A stretch of 64,000 nt of DNA from Terrimonas_A sp040509495 (GCA_040509495.1 JBEVKW010000172.1:1-64000), one strand, 5' to 3'; numbered from the stretch's first letter, positions 1 to 10,507 are shown. Translations and numbers: made by a program. The notes: generated by a model not told the origin, from the letters alone.

Positions 1-606
1 GCGGCGCTCGTGATCTATATCATTGTAAAGGAACGTTGCGTCATTCATGCCAAGCGGTGAAAATATTTTTTCCTGAACACGTTGTTCAAATACGGTGTGG
101 GTGAGATACTGGACAAGCGACGCAATGATATTATAAGCGCGGTTGCTGTACTGGTATTCCTCACCGGGAACTGCAAACAGCGGCACGGTACTTACTTCTT
201 CCAGGTACCGGATAGCAGCGCCATCATCATATTGAGGATGCAGCCAGTCATAGTCGCGCAGATCAGGAATTCCGGATGTATGAGAAAGTATCTGTTGCAG
301 GGAAACATCTCCATATCCGGTATCACATGGCCGAAGTCCGGGCAGATGCTTCAGAATGCTGTCATCCAGGGTGATCAGTTTTTCCTCCACCAGTTGCATA
401 GCTGCTGTTGCCGAAAACACTTTTGAGATCGAAGCCATCGGGAACATGGCACGGTCTGTAAGTTTTTTGTCCGTCCCGGTATTGCCCGTTCCTTTGACCT
501 TCTCATACAAAACCCTTCCATCAACACAGATCCCGACACCGATGCCAGGGATCATGTGGCTTTCCATAAACTGGTCTATGTAACCATCAATTAAATTGGT
601 TCGCAC
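1..606 (-). CDS. Serine hydrolase, class C beta-lactamase family (partial)
   Basis: About 202 residues are visible; the C-terminus lies beyond the left edge. The reading shows an active-site SISK tetrad (SxxK) within the motif MASISKVFSATAAM and a YSN motif in the stretch EYQYSNRAYN. These are the nucleophile and general-base motifs of the beta-lactamase/esterase/transesterase fold. No signal peptide is apparent, so I infer a cytoplasmic protein. I place the start at GTG 606 (TTG 612 is possible); a stop in this frame inside the upstream gene limits further extension. It follows the NRPS by about 31 bases and is probably in the same operon. In that setting it could act as an acyltransferase or hydrolase releasing the product (LovD-like), or as a ClbP-like peptidase without export. 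The family call is firm and the role is inferred. Confidence 0.85.
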   Translation of the reverse strand, partial: MRTNLIDGYIDQFMESHMIPGIGVGICVDGRVLYEKVKGTGNTGTDKKLTDRAMFPMASISKVFSATAAMQLVEEKLITLDDSILKHLPGLRPCDTGYGDVSLQQILSHTSGIPDLRDYDWLHPQYDDGAAIRYLEEVSTVPLFAVPGEEYQYSNRAYNIIASLVQYLTHTVFEQRVQEKIFSPLGMNDATFLYNDIDHERR

Positions 607-637
607 GTTCAAAAAATAAATGGTGGGCTGATTGGGT

Positions 638-3600
638 TTATCCCGGCAGTTGATATGCTATACGATGGGCAGGATCATTTATCGTGATATCAGCGATCTT
701 CAGGTCAATATCATTGGCAACAATGCCGAGAACAGACATGTAGATATCAGCTATCGACGCAATAGTTTCTTCCCTGAAAAGGTGGCGGTAATATTCCATG
801 CGTAATTCAAGCGTATCGCCAGTCTGGTATATTCTTAACAACAGATCAAACATCGCGACCGTGTTGTCATTAACCATTTTTACGAGTGAAAGATTGTCGG
901 CCAATACAATTTCACTGGAGTCGGTTACCTGGTAAGAGAACCATGTATCGAATACTGCATTTCTGTTCGGGCTGACCGTAAACTCCGGATACATTTCCAA
1001 CATGTCCCGGTAATCAAAATCCTGGTTGCTGAATGCTTCCACTCCCTTTTTGTGCACAACACTGATCAGTTCCTTTACGGACATTCCGGGTTGTATATCG
1101 ATGAACAGACAAAGTTCTCCAACAAAGAGCCCCAGCATATCTGCAGCCTTCTGATGGCCACGGCCAGAAGCCGGTATACCTACGGGAATCACACCGGTGT
1201 TCCCAAGTTTATGAAGCACTATGTAGTAGCAGGACAGGAGAACGGTGAAAGTTGTTACGGCATTCAGCCTGGCAACTTCATCCAGCGCCGACAGAAGCCT
1301 GCTGTCGGAATAAAACCGGTAGATCGCTCCTTCCATCGTATTGACCGGGGGCCTGGCTGCATCATAGGGTAATTGCAATGGCTGCTGCTGCAAATTATAC
1401 TCCCGCTCCCAATATACTCGCTGCTTCAGCATGCTTTCTACCTGTGCAGGCTGGGCCATCCATTCAGCATAGTCTTTGTAAAAAAGACTGGGAGGCTCCA
1501 TCTTTCCGTTGGTATAGATCTGTATCAACTGATCTTCAAAAATCTTCATTGACACGGCATCAATAATGATATGGTGAATATCCATTACAAGGAACGTCCG
1601 GTCATCAGGCATCAGGATAATGAACACGCGTATCAGCGGTGCTTTTTCCAGGTCAAAGGGTTTGATACAGTTCTTTATACAAGACATAACATTGATGTCT
1701 GCCGCGATAACAACATCGATATTGAAATCAACTTCCGGGTGCACTACCTGCCTGACCGTTCCTTCTTCCTGCACAAAACTTGTTCTGAATACTTCCTGGC
1801 TGCGAATGTAATTTCTGAAGAAGCCTTCCATCTCATCAAAATCAAAATCACCTTTGATCTCCAGTGCTACCGGCATATTGAGACCAATCATCTTTTTATT
1901 AGTTTGCCAGCGTTGAAACAGACGTTGCTGCTTCCGTGTTACAGCATAACTGTTGGCGGATGGCGCTGCTGTGAAATTGTCAGTATCGCTCCCGGTATCA
2001 CGATTGATTCGCTCAACACAATCGGCAACAGTGGGCTTCGTGATGAACACATCAAGTGGAATGCGAACATTTGTTTTACTGAGGATCAACGAAAGCAGGG
2101 TAAGTAACTGAAGTGAATTTCCTCCAAGCCTGAAAAAATTTGACTGCAGGCCGATCTTCTCCTCATCCAGTTTCAGCGCCTGCGCCCAACAGGCGACGAT
2201 CTGTTTTTCTGTATCAGTAACGGCCCTGACTGATACGCCTGCAAGCGTTTCTTTTGGATCAGGCAGTGCGTTCAGGTCTTTTTTGCCATTGGGTAGAAGC
2301 GGCATCGTGGTTAACTGAAGCAAAAAAGAGGGACGCATATAGTCTGGTAAAAAATCAGCCAATCTGGCTCTCAACAATTCAGTATTCACCGTACGGGCAG
2401 CAGTAAAATAGAGACAGATCTGAACATCTCCCGCTTCGGTTTTTGCAGTAACAGCCACATCATCCAACAGCTGTGTCCCGATAGCTGCGTTTTCAATTTC
2501 ATTCAACTCAACGCGTATGCCTGCCAGTTTTACCTGTCTGTCCTTTCGCCCTGCTATCACCAGGTTTCCATCTTCGTCCACCCAACCGGTATCGCCGGTT
2601 TTGTAAGCCGGACAGATGGAGTGTTGCCATTGGATTTCCACGAACCGTTCAGCCGTCAGCAATGGATCTGCGAGATATCCCAGTGACAAATCCTGCGATA
2701 CGATCAGCACTTCTCCTTCGCTTCCAGGGTCACAGGAATTTCCATTTTCCTGGATAATAACGATCCCCGCAGCATCTATCGCCTGACCAGCCGGAATGAC
2801 CGGCCGGCGCACATCGGCTGGTTTGATCTTATAAAAGGTCTTGATCATGGTCGTTTCGGTCGTTCCATAAAGATTCACCAGTGCGATCCTGTCGCCGAAA
2901 ACGTCAAACCAGTTCTTCAGGCTTAACGGTGCAACCTGTTCGCCGGATAATAACACATGCTTCAGCCCCGGGTAAGAATTCGGTGTGATAGCCGGGTGAT
3001 TGAGAAAACGGAAAAAGCTCGGAACACAATGGATGAGGTTTATTCCTGACCGATCGATCCATTGCGCAATCTCGGTTTCATATATGCCGTTTTCTATGCC
3101 GGGAGGAATGCAGATACATCCTCCGGAAAGCAGCGGAACAAATACATCCCGCAACCATGCGTCAAATGAAGGATGAATGAACTGGCTCACCCGTGTCGAT
3201 GCAATCACGTCGAATGCTTTGATCTCCCATTGGATGAAATTGGCCAGGCTGGAATTCTTGCCAAGAATGGCTTTTGGCATACCGGTAGAACCCGATGTGA
3301 AAAATACATATAAAGGATCCGATGCTTCCCAGGCGGGAAACACATATCCACTTTCAACCTCTTTTAGCTCCGGGGTATCTTCCCGAAAGTAAAACCGGAT
3401 ATGATTGAAAACAGATCTGCCTTCGAAGCGCTGCCGGTAAAGCTGTTGATCAATAAACACTGTATCAATTTCTGCACTGCGCATCATGAAAGATAATCGG
3501 GCATCCGGAAGTTTCGGATCGAGCGGAACATAAATGCCTCTGAATAAAAATATTCCTATCGCCGGAGAAATATAATCCAGCCGTTGCTGCATGCATACGC

Positions 3601-3772
3601 CGATTGCCTTCCCCGCGGTCAATCCTTTTTTTTGGAGCAGGTCAGTGATGGTTACGGCTTGCAGAAGAACCTCTGCATAACTCCACTTTCTTTCTGCTGT
3701 GATAATGGCGGTGGCATCCCTGTGTACTGAGAAAGAACTCAGCAGACAGGACTGGATAGATGTTTGTTTCAT
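638..3772 (-). CDS. Non-ribosomal peptide synthetase, A-T-C
   Basis: This is a 1044-residue single-module NRPS. The adenylation domain covers about 1-505: phosphate loop TSGSTG at 159-164, YGTTE near 302, TGD at 392-394 and the NGK lysine at 497. The carrier domain covers about 520-590, with LGGNS and phosphopantetheine serine 553. A condensation domain covers about 605-1035, with HHIIIDA at 733-739; this is the HHxxxDG motif with the final Gly replaced by Ala. By-eye Stachelhaus positions read D-A-R-H-L-S-L-M-I-K, which shares H278, S301 and L322 with serine-type codes, so serine is only a weak guess. Placing C after T is unusual for a one-module protein. It suggests condensation of the aminoacyl carrier with an acceptor outside the protein. 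It starts 28 bases after the PKS stop and is probably co-transcribed with it. Confidence 0.95.
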   Translation of the reverse strand: MKQTSIQSCLLSSFSVHRDATAIITAERKWSYAEVLLQAVTITDLLQKKGLTAGKAIGVCMQQRLDYISPAIGIFLFRGIYVPLDPKLPDARLSFMMRSAEIDTVFIDQQLYRQRFEGRSVFNHIRFYFREDTPELKEVESGYVFPAWEASDPLYVFFTSGSTGMPKAILGKNSSLANFIQWEIKAFDVIASTRVSQFIHPSFDAWLRDVFVPLLSGGCICIPPGIENGIYETEIAQWIDRSGINLIHCVPSFFRFLNHPAITPNSYPGLKHVLLSGEQVAPLSLKNWFDVFGDRIALVNLYGTTETTMIKTFYKIKPADVRRPVIPAGQAIDAAGIVIIQENGNSCDPGSEGEVLIVSQDLSLGYLADPLLTAERFVEIQWQHSICPAYKTGDTGWVDEDGNLVIAGRKDRQVKLAGIRVELNEIENAAIGTQLLDDVAVTAKTEAGDVQICLYFTAARTVNTELLRARLADFLPDYMRPSFLLQLTTMPLLPNGKKDLNALPDPKETLAGVSVRAVTDTEKQIVACWAQALKLDEEKIGLQSNFFRLGGNSLQLLTLLSLILSKTNVRIPLDVFITKPTVADCVERINRDTGSDTDNFTAAPSANSYAVTRKQQRLFQRWQTNKKMIGLNMPVALEIKGDFDFDEMEGFFRNYIRSQEVFRTSFVQEEGTVRQVVHPEVDFNIDVVIAADINVMSCIKNCIKPFDLEKAPLIRVFIILMPDDRTFLVMDIHHIIIDAVSMKIFEDQLIQIYTNGKMEPPSLFYKDYAEWMAQPAQVESMLKQRVYWEREYNLQQQPLQLPYDAARPPVNTMEGAIYRFYSDSRLLSALDEVARLNAVTTFTVLLSCYYIVLHKLGNTGVIPVGIPASGRGHQKAADMLGLFVGELCLFIDIQPGMSVKELISVVHKKGVEAFSNQDFDYRDMLEMYPEFTVSPNRNAVFDTWFSYQVTDSSEIVLADNLSLVKMVNDNTVAMFDLLLRIYQTGDTLELRMEYYRHLFREETIASIADIYMSVLGIVANDIDLKIADITINDPAHRIAYQLPG

Positions 3773-3800
3773 TCGAAAGGTGGTCGTGGTGGTTTAAGAA

Positions 3801-6800
3801 TTATTTCTCAAATAGCCTGAACAGGATACTACCTGAAATTTCATTCACAGTGGGCCCTGATAAAAACTCCATTGGAGCCATCGTTACGCCCAGGTTCCTG
3901 CTGATCAGGTTGATCAGTTCAACAACCATTACAGAATCAATCCCGAGTTGATTGATCCCCCTGTCTGCTCCGATCTTCTCCACCGGCATTTTCAGGATAT
4001 CGGAAAGAAAGCCTGAAACAAGAGATACCATCAGAACATGACGCTCATTGACCTCAAGTTCTCCCAGCGTTGTAACTACTTCAAGTTGCGGGCCGCTGGC
4101 TACCTGCCGGCTTTTACTTTCCTGTATCGCGGTTTTGAAAAGAGACAATGAGGCTGATTTATTATTATTGGACGCCCATAGTTTCCAGTCAATATCAAAA
4201 TATCCGACCTGTGTGACCGGTTCGCTGATCACTTTCTCGAATACTTTCATAACATCGGCGTTGGTGAATCCTTTAATGCCATTACTCTCCAGTATCAGCT
4301 GCAGGTTCTTGTCCCGTTTTACCACGCCCGTCTCCAGCAACACACCAAGATTGATCACGGACGAAGGACGGCCAGTATGCTGGCGGAAAAAGGAGAAGCC
4401 ATCGAGAAAAGCATTTGCTGCTACATAATTACCCTGTCCCGGATTTCCTACGAGTGAAGAGATGGATGAGATGCTGATAAAGTGATCGATCTTTAAATGC
4501 AGTGTTGCTCTGTGAAGATTGAGTACACCATCTATCTTAGGCTTCATGACCTTCAGAAAACGTTCTTCGCTAAGGTCGTTCAACAATCCATCGTCCAATA
4601 CCATTGCGCTGTGTATGATCGCTTTTATCGGGGGCAATTCCCTTTCCGCATCAGCGATCATCTGGCTGACAGCTCCGGCGCATGATACATCTACCTGTTT
4701 GACCCTTACCTCAACGCCTTTCTGTTTAAAATAATCTAACAAGGATCCCTCTTTACCTTCTTCCACTCCACTTCTGCTGATCAACAGTACAGCTTTAATG
4801 CCAAGCGATGTGATCCATTTTGCTACTTCAAGACCGAGTCCCTTCGTTCCACCTGTCACCAAACAGGTTCCTCCGTCAATAAGATCTGTAGTCTTATTGA
4901 TCATGGCAGCCTGTACGATTTTGTTTTTCATTTCCACTACTACTTTGCCGATATTCTGGCCTCTATCTATCAGCCCGAATGCTTCCTGCACCTGGTCTGC
5001 CGAAAAAGCTGCTGTTGGTAACGGCCTGTAGTAACCTTCATCAAAGCCCCGCCTTATCTCGCCAAATAATTCCTGCAGTTCCCAGGGCTTTTCATTGATC
5101 ACCTTATCAAGATCGAGTGCGCTGAATGTCAGATTCCTGCTGAAGAATTGCATTGGCAGCGCTGAATTATCAATGATATCTTTTTTGCCGAGTTCTAGAT
5201 ACCGGCCATAAGGCGCCAGCAGGGCAAAGCTCTGATAAAACACTTCCCCCGGCACAGCGCTTAATACCACATCTACACCATAACCATTTGTATCATGCAG
5301 GATACGCGAAACAAATTCGAGGTTCGACAATTTATATACATTGCGTACGCCAATGGAATGGAGATAAGCGGCCTTTTCTTCTTTGCTCGTAGTGGCATAC
5401 ACCTCCGCTCCTACATGCTGAGCATACTGAATGGCTGCAAGCCCTACGCCTCCGGCTGCATTATGTATCAGGATGCGTTCTCCTTTTTGAAGCCGGGCGA
5501 TACCTTTTAATGCTTTGATCACTGTTGAAAAAACAAGCAAAACATGAGAAGGATGATTGCCTGAAAGTGCGGATGGCACCAGGCTCGTCTTATCTTCCTG
5601 TAACAGCGCTGCCGACCTGAATGCGCCGTCCTTCGAGAAGCCCATCACCTGATCTCCTACTTTGAAAGATCTTACATTTTTACCCGTTCTTGTCACGATC
5701 CCGGCACAATCCATTCCAATCGCCGTATTAAAGAACGTATCCACGGTTGCTTTCCGTGATATCATGCCTGTGACCTTCAGAAAATCTTTAAAGTTTATAG
5801 ATACGTCATCGACCTCGATCTCTAACTCGTTATCTGCCGGTGCTGCTTTTTCTTCGCGTTCATAAGAAAGAGATTTCACGCCAAGAGCGTCCGAATAAAT
5901 CAGCCTTACCTGTTCGGCGGAAGTGTTGACTTCATCCAGGACAGTTGCGGGTGTTGCTCCCTCTTTCTGCAACATACGTCGCGCATACACGTCATTTGCC
6001 CGAACTGCCAGATGGCTTTCATCCCGGTATTGCAGGAATACTTCTGCTGGTACGTTAAAGGTCTTGTCATCAGGAGACATCTGGATGTCTATGTTGCGAA
6101 CGGATATGTGGCCAAACTCATTTCCAACCACCGACCCTACTCCCCAAAGAGGAAACAGATCGAAATTATCACACTGGTCACCTTCAAGGACATATTGTGT
6201 ATTGGCTGTTACGATGTCAAGCCTTACAGAATGTGGCGGCCGCAGCGCAGCAAGTTTTTTGGCCGTCAGTAGCAGCGGAGACAAATGATGATAACAATTT
6301 TCGGCGGATGCGTTCTCTATCCGGGATGAATCGGCAGACCATGATGAAAGAAGAATGATTGTAACGGGGCCGGACTGTTGGAGAAGATGATCAGTAAAAT
6401 CTGTTCTCACACCAGGATTAACGGTATCGATACAAACCATCGTGCCGTCATCAGCGGATGAACCAGCGATCCCGAGCATAAATGCACTGGCGGAACGCTT
6501 GATCATTTCTTTACACAACAGGCTGGCAGCATCAGCTTCAGTTCCGTATATATAGAAAATTTCGTTCCCTGGCGCTGTAGTCGTATTATTCCTGATCTTT
6601 TCCCATACAGGATAATAAAGAAGGTCGCTGGTTTTTACAGCCGGTGTTGCCTCCGCAGTGTTCATTTCTTTACATTCAAACCCTTCGATCAGCAGGCAAA
6701 CTTCGCCATCTTCATCACAGATATAAATATCTGCCGAGAGGCCGGCTTCTGTTTCTCTGGCTGCCGTTCCATAACAGACGACTTTTCTTCCGGCAGGTTT

Positions 6801-9800
6801 GAGGCAATGTATCTTTCTTATAGAAACCGGAACTACTTCTTTACCGGGAAGCAGTGCTATCATCGACTGAAAGCAGCAATCCAGTAACACCGGATGAATA
6901 TAACTTTCGTTATTGTCAAGCCCCTGCGGAGCTTCTATCTCTGCGAGAACCTCTGTACTACTTTTCCGGATCTGTACAACGCCCCGGAATAATGGTCCAT
7001 ATTGCAATTTCCCTTTAGCAAGTGTGGCATAAAATTCTTCCGGAGAGATTTCCTGATCGCATAAAGAGCGGATCGCTGCCAGATCGATCTTATGGCGAAG
7101 CTGATCCAATCCTCCCTGCGCAATTCTCCCGAAAGCATGCATTTGCCATTGATCGGAATGTTCGTCTTCGCTATGGCTAAAGATCTGAAACTGGCTGGTT
7201 TTTGGAAAGAATCGTGAGTTCAAAAACTGGTTGCGGGCAGAACTCACGAACAGCATCTGGTGGAAGGCGATATCTTCAAGGGTAATAATGCCTCCTGTAC
7301 TGACTACTTCCTTCCCGGCCAGGGCGATAGCAGCCACAACATATCCTGCACCAGGAAAAATTACTTTTCCCTGGACGATATGATCGTCCATGAACGGGAA
7401 AAAGTTCCTGTTCAATTCTATTTCATAAGACGGATAATAATCGGGGATCTTTTGACTCAGGAATAAGTTGCCTTGATATTCGGTTCGCTCATATTTGCTG
7501 GCACGGCCTTCATTCCAGAACTGCGCATGTTGCCACTGATAGCGCGGGAGATCGATCTTGTTGCCAACAGGCGTGATGCTGCTTAGGTCAAGCGGATATC
7601 CTATCGTATAAAATTGTCCGAGTTGCTGGTAAAGGTACATCTGTTCACTTTCCTTCCTGTTCATGGTATCCAGCAATACTGCTTTGTGCTCTATCTCCTT
7701 CAATGTTTCCTGGATAGAGGTTTTTAAAACAGGATGAGGTCCGATCTCTACAAATAACCTTACTCCATCCTTTGCAAGTTGTTCGATGGCGGTGGTAAAA
7801 TCCACAGAATCGCGAACGTTTTTAAACCAGTATTCATTGTTGATCTGAGTGCCGTCGATCTTATGTCCGGAAACAGTTGAATAGAGATCTGTAGTGGTCG
7901 TTGCAGGTTGAAGTGCAGACAGTGATTCGAGTAATTCATCTCTGATGGGATCCATCAACGGACTATGATAAGGAACTTCCACATCGAGCACGCGGTTGAA
8001 GATTCCTTTGAGACTTAGTTGTAACGCGATATCGGCGAGACTGTCTTCATCACCAGCGAGAGTAAGCGAGTGAGGACTGTTGATTGCTGCAATTGACACA
8101 CCGCTGTAGCCTTGTAACAGATCAGCAGCATCCTGCCTGGTAAGGGAAACAGCCAGCATCGCTCCTTTTCCTGCGGCAGTGCTTTGCAGTCTGCTTCGGT
8201 GATAGCTTACCGTGAGTGCTTCTTCAAGCGTAAGTGCTCCGGAAAAATAAGTAGAAGCAACTTCACCAACACTATGACCTGCAAATGCATCAGCTTTTAT
8301 GCCGAAGCCGTTCAGCAGCCTGACCAGGCCATATTGAATAAAGAAGTTGGCAGGCTGTGCTATGCAGGTATCTTTTATTGTTGATTTATCTTCGTCTTTC
8401 AGTAATTCGTCAATTACCGACCAGGACGAGATCTTTTTAAAGATCCTGTCACATTCCAGCAGGGCTTCACGGAAAACCGGCTCTTTCTCATAAAGTTCAC
8501 GCCCCATTTTCCACCATTGTGGCCCCATTCCTGTGAAGATAAATGCCGTTTTAAGGCTATGCTGAACACGTTCATTGTAAACAATTCCTTTTGCGGGTGT
8601 TTGGGAAATGAAGTCCTGAAGCCGATCAATCAATTCTTCCCTTGAACGGGCTGCAATCGCCAGGCGATGACGCAATTGTGATTTCCGGTAAGTGGTATTA
8701 TATAGAATGTCTTCTAAAGAATTTGATCTATCACCAATGAACGCCACGTATACTTTGGCCATTTCCGACAGGGCGGCTTTGCTTCCTGCACTAAGCTGAA
8801 AGATAAAAGGACGATCCTTTACTTCTTTTTTGATCTTCGCTTTACTCTTTACCGCCGCCTTGTATTCCTGCAATAGCACGTGTGCATTGGTACCTCCGTA
8901 TCCAAACGAATTAATACCTGCATAGGAAAGTGTATTACGCGGCAGATCCTCCACCTGCTGTGGAACGCGTAATGGACTTTCTTCGTAATTCAACCCGGGA
9001 TTGGGCGCATTGAAGTGAAGGTTTGGAGGTACCTGTTTGTTTTTAAGGCAGAGAACGGCTTTTATCAGCCCCGCCACACCGGCGCCGGCTTCCAGGTGAC
9101 CGATATTTGATTTTACAGAACCGACAAAACAGCGGCCATTGTTGTATCCCTTTTCTGTCAGCACATGACTGAGCGCTCTGAATTCAACCGGGTCACCAGC
9201 CTGCGTACCCGTTCCATGTGCTTCGATGTAATGGAGGTCATTGATATTCAGATCAGCCTCTTCGTATACTTTTTTGATAAGTTTTTTTTGAGATTCATAA
9301 TTTGGCGTGGTGATCCCATTGGTCTTGCCATCCTGGTTTACTCCTGTTGAACGGATAAGCCCATAGATCTTATCTCCATCCTTTATAGCTTTATCCAGCG
9401 GCTTCAGCAAAACGATGCCGGCGCCTTCACCCCTCACATAACCGGAAGCATCACGGTCAAATGTTCTGCATCTGCCATCTTTGGAAAGAAATTTTCCCGC
9501 GCTCATTACAATGCTTGCGCTGGGTATCAACATCAGGTTGACCCCTCCGCTTATAGCCATATCACATTCTCCGGCCCATATATCCCTGCATGCATAATGT
9601 AATGCTACCAGGGATGAAGAACAGGCTGTATCAATCGTAATACTCGGCCCCTTCAGGTCGTACAGATAAGAGAGCCTGTTTGATATCATCGTCAGCATGG
9701 AGCCCGTCGCAACACTTGGGTTGAGTAAATGCCGGCTTTTCCTGTCCAGCTGAAGTAAGGTATAGTCAAATGTGAAGCCTCCAACATATACACCGGTGTT

Positions 9801-10193
9801 GCTGTTGGACAATTGATGAGTAGTGATCCCCGCATCTTCGATCGCTTCAAATGAAACTTCCATCAATAAACGTTGCTGGGGGTCCATGCTATTGGCTTCC
9901 CGCGGTGACATCTCAAAAAAATCAGCATCGAATCCATCGACCTGCTCACGCAGAAATCCTCCTTGCGTTGTAGCGATCTTATCATGCCTTGTGTCCTGGT
10001 CGGGATTATAAAACTTTCTTATATCCCACCGTTCTTTTGGAACAGTGATAACGGCGTCCTGCTTATTTAACAGAAGTTCCCACAACTTATCGGGGTTTGA
10101 AGCTCCACCAGGAAGCCGGCAACCAATTCCAATAATTGCGATAGGTGGTTTCTTAGCGCTGCGTTTCATATTAAAGTGTTTAATAACCTCCAT
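3801..10193 (-). CDS. Highly reducing type I polyketide synthase (KS-AT-DH-ER-KR-ACP)
   Basis: A complete 2130-residue reducing PKS module. The KS (about 16-440) has C191 in DTACSSS, H326 in HGTGT and H366 in NIGHLEAG. The AT (about 545-850) has S641 in GHSVGE; its specificity motif reads VPYH near 740-743, neither HAFH nor YASH, so the extender unit is unresolved. The DH (about 930-1180) has H938 in HIVQGKVIFP and D1105 in DCCFQ. A structural KR-like region follows (about 1195-1440). The ER (about 1440-1755) has HNAAGGVGLAAIQ. The KR (about 1770-2000) has GGTKGLG, S1910/Y1923 and an LDD motif (1866-1868) typical of B-type ketoreductases. The ACP has S2087 in LGIDS. No methyltransferase or thioesterase is present. 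It should make a fully reduced acyl chain, possibly iteratively. A GGAAGGA ribosome-binding site directly follows a leader hairpin. Confidence 0.97.
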   Translation of the reverse strand: MEVIKHFNMKRSAKKPPIAIIGIGCRLPGGASNPDKLWELLLNKQDAVITVPKERWDIRKFYNPDQDTRHDKIATTQGGFLREQVDGFDADFFEMSPREANSMDPQQRLLMEVSFEAIEDAGITTHQLSNSNTGVYVGGFTFDYTLLQLDRKSRHLLNPSVATGSMLTMISNRLSYLYDLKGPSITIDTACSSSLVALHYACRDIWAGECDMAISGGVNLMLIPSASIVMSAGKFLSKDGRCRTFDRDASGYVRGEGAGIVLLKPLDKAIKDGDKIYGLIRSTGVNQDGKTNGITTPNYESQKKLIKKVYEEADLNINDLHYIEAHGTGTQAGDPVEFRALSHVLTEKGYNNGRCFVGSVKSNIGHLEAGAGVAGLIKAVLCLKNKQVPPNLHFNAPNPGLNYEESPLRVPQQVEDLPRNTLSYAGINSFGYGGTNAHVLLQEYKAAVKSKAKIKKEVKDRPFIFQLSAGSKAALSEMAKVYVAFIGDRSNSLEDILYNTTYRKSQLRHRLAIAARSREELIDRLQDFISQTPAKGIVYNERVQHSLKTAFIFTGMGPQWWKMGRELYEKEPVFREALLECDRIFKKISSWSVIDELLKDEDKSTIKDTCIAQPANFFIQYGLVRLLNGFGIKADAFAGHSVGEVASTYFSGALTLEEALTVSYHRSRLQSTAAGKGAMLAVSLTRQDAADLLQGYSGVSIAAINSPHSLTLAGDEDSLADIALQLSLKGIFNRVLDVEVPYHSPLMDPIRDELLESLSALQPATTTTDLYSTVSGHKIDGTQINNEYWFKNVRDSVDFTTAIEQLAKDGVRLFVEIGPHPVLKTSIQETLKEIEHKAVLLDTMNRKESEQMYLYQQLGQFYTIGYPLDLSSITPVGNKIDLPRYQWQHAQFWNEGRASKYERTEYQGNLFLSQKIPDYYPSYEIELNRNFFPFMDDHIVQGKVIFPGAGYVVAAIALAGKEVVSTGGIITLEDIAFHQMLFVSSARNQFLNSRFFPKTSQFQIFSHSEDEHSDQWQMHAFGRIAQGGLDQLRHKIDLAAIRSLCDQEISPEEFYATLAKGKLQYGPLFRGVVQIRKSSTEVLAEIEAPQGLDNNESYIHPVLLDCCFQSMIALLPGKEVVPVSIRKIHCLKPAGRKVVCYGTAARETEAGLSADIYICDEDGEVCLLIEGFECKEMNTAEATPAVKTSDLLYYPVWEKIRNNTTTAPGNEIFYIYGTEADAASLLCKEMIKRSASAFMLGIAGSSADDGTMVCIDTVNPGVRTDFTDHLLQQSGPVTIILLSSWSADSSRIENASAENCYHHLSPLLLTAKKLAALRPPHSVRLDIVTANTQYVLEGDQCDNFDLFPLWGVGSVVGNEFGHISVRNIDIQMSPDDKTFNVPAEVFLQYRDESHLAVRANDVYARRMLQKEGATPATVLDEVNTSAEQVRLIYSDALGVKSLSYEREEKAAPADNELEIEVDDVSINFKDFLKVTGMISRKATVDTFFNTAIGMDCAGIVTRTGKNVRSFKVGDQVMGFSKDGAFRSAALLQEDKTSLVPSALSGNHPSHVLLVFSTVIKALKGIARLQKGERILIHNAAGGVGLAAIQYAQHVGAEVYATTSKEEKAAYLHSIGVRNVYKLSNLEFVSRILHDTNGYGVDVVLSAVPGEVFYQSFALLAPYGRYLELGKKDIIDNSALPMQFFSRNLTFSALDLDKVINEKPWELQELFGEIRRGFDEGYYRPLPTAAFSADQVQEAFGLIDRGQNIGKVVVEMKNKIVQAAMINKTTDLIDGGTCLVTGGTKGLGLEVAKWITSLGIKAVLLISRSGVEEGKEGSLLDYFKQKGVEVRVKQVDVSCAGAVSQMIADAERELPPIKAIIHSAMVLDDGLLNDLSEERFLKVMKPKIDGVLNLHRATLHLKIDHFISISSISSLVGNPGQGNYVAANAFLDGFSFFRQHTGRPSSVINLGVLLETGVVKRDKNLQLILESNGIKGFTNADVMKVFEKVISEPVTQVGYFDIDWKLWASNNNKSASLSLFKTAIQESKSRQVASGPQLEVVTTLGELEVNERHVLMVSLVSGFLSDILKMPVEKIGADRGINQLGIDSVMVVELINLISRNLGVTMAPMEFLSGPTVNEISGSILFRLFEK

Positions 10194-10507
10194 AGAGGTT
10201 CCTTCCGGGCAGAATGCATGACTCTGCCCGTTAAAAAGGACAAGGCCCTTTTTTTGCAGGAATGATCAGATCGCGTGGCTATTACAGCGAACTGCGGCGA
10301 CTGCCACAGTATGAGCCTTACGATCTTCGATACAATAAAGACTGCGATTTTGTTAGCAAGGATCAGGAGCTTTCAAGCGGAGGCTTTCGTAGTAAAAGAT
10401 ATTGGATAGAAGAATCTGAGACTTTATCTAAAAATGCTAACAGATGAAGAATAGATGATTTATCAGCTATGTGATTCCGTATTTGACGATTTAAATATCG
10501 CTTATAG
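10194..10507 (-). promoter_or_regulatory. Leader between the nusG-like gene and the PKS gene, with hairpin at the ribosome-binding site
   Basis: This 314-base gap has no convincing gene. A perfect 8-bp stem (CGGGCAGA at 10204-10211 with TCTGCCCG at 10221-10228, 9-nt loop) ends directly before the GGAAGGA ribosome-binding site of the PKS. Just upstream on the transcribed strand, about 10234-10257, an A-rich/U-rich pair (AAAAAGG with CCTTTTT) resembles a weak intrinsic terminator. These could be the site where the NusG-like protein or the ribosome controls entry into the long operon. That is inference. Confidence 0.45.

Noticed and set aside
1571..2107. 178-residue open frame on the plus strand
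   Set aside because: It is antisense to the NRPS condensation domain, whose motifs are intact on the minus strand; composition is Cys/His-rich and unlike a real protein.
10262..10447. 61-residue plus-strand frame in the PKS leader
   Set aside because: No ribosome-binding site, no recognisable family, and it opposes the probable transcript.
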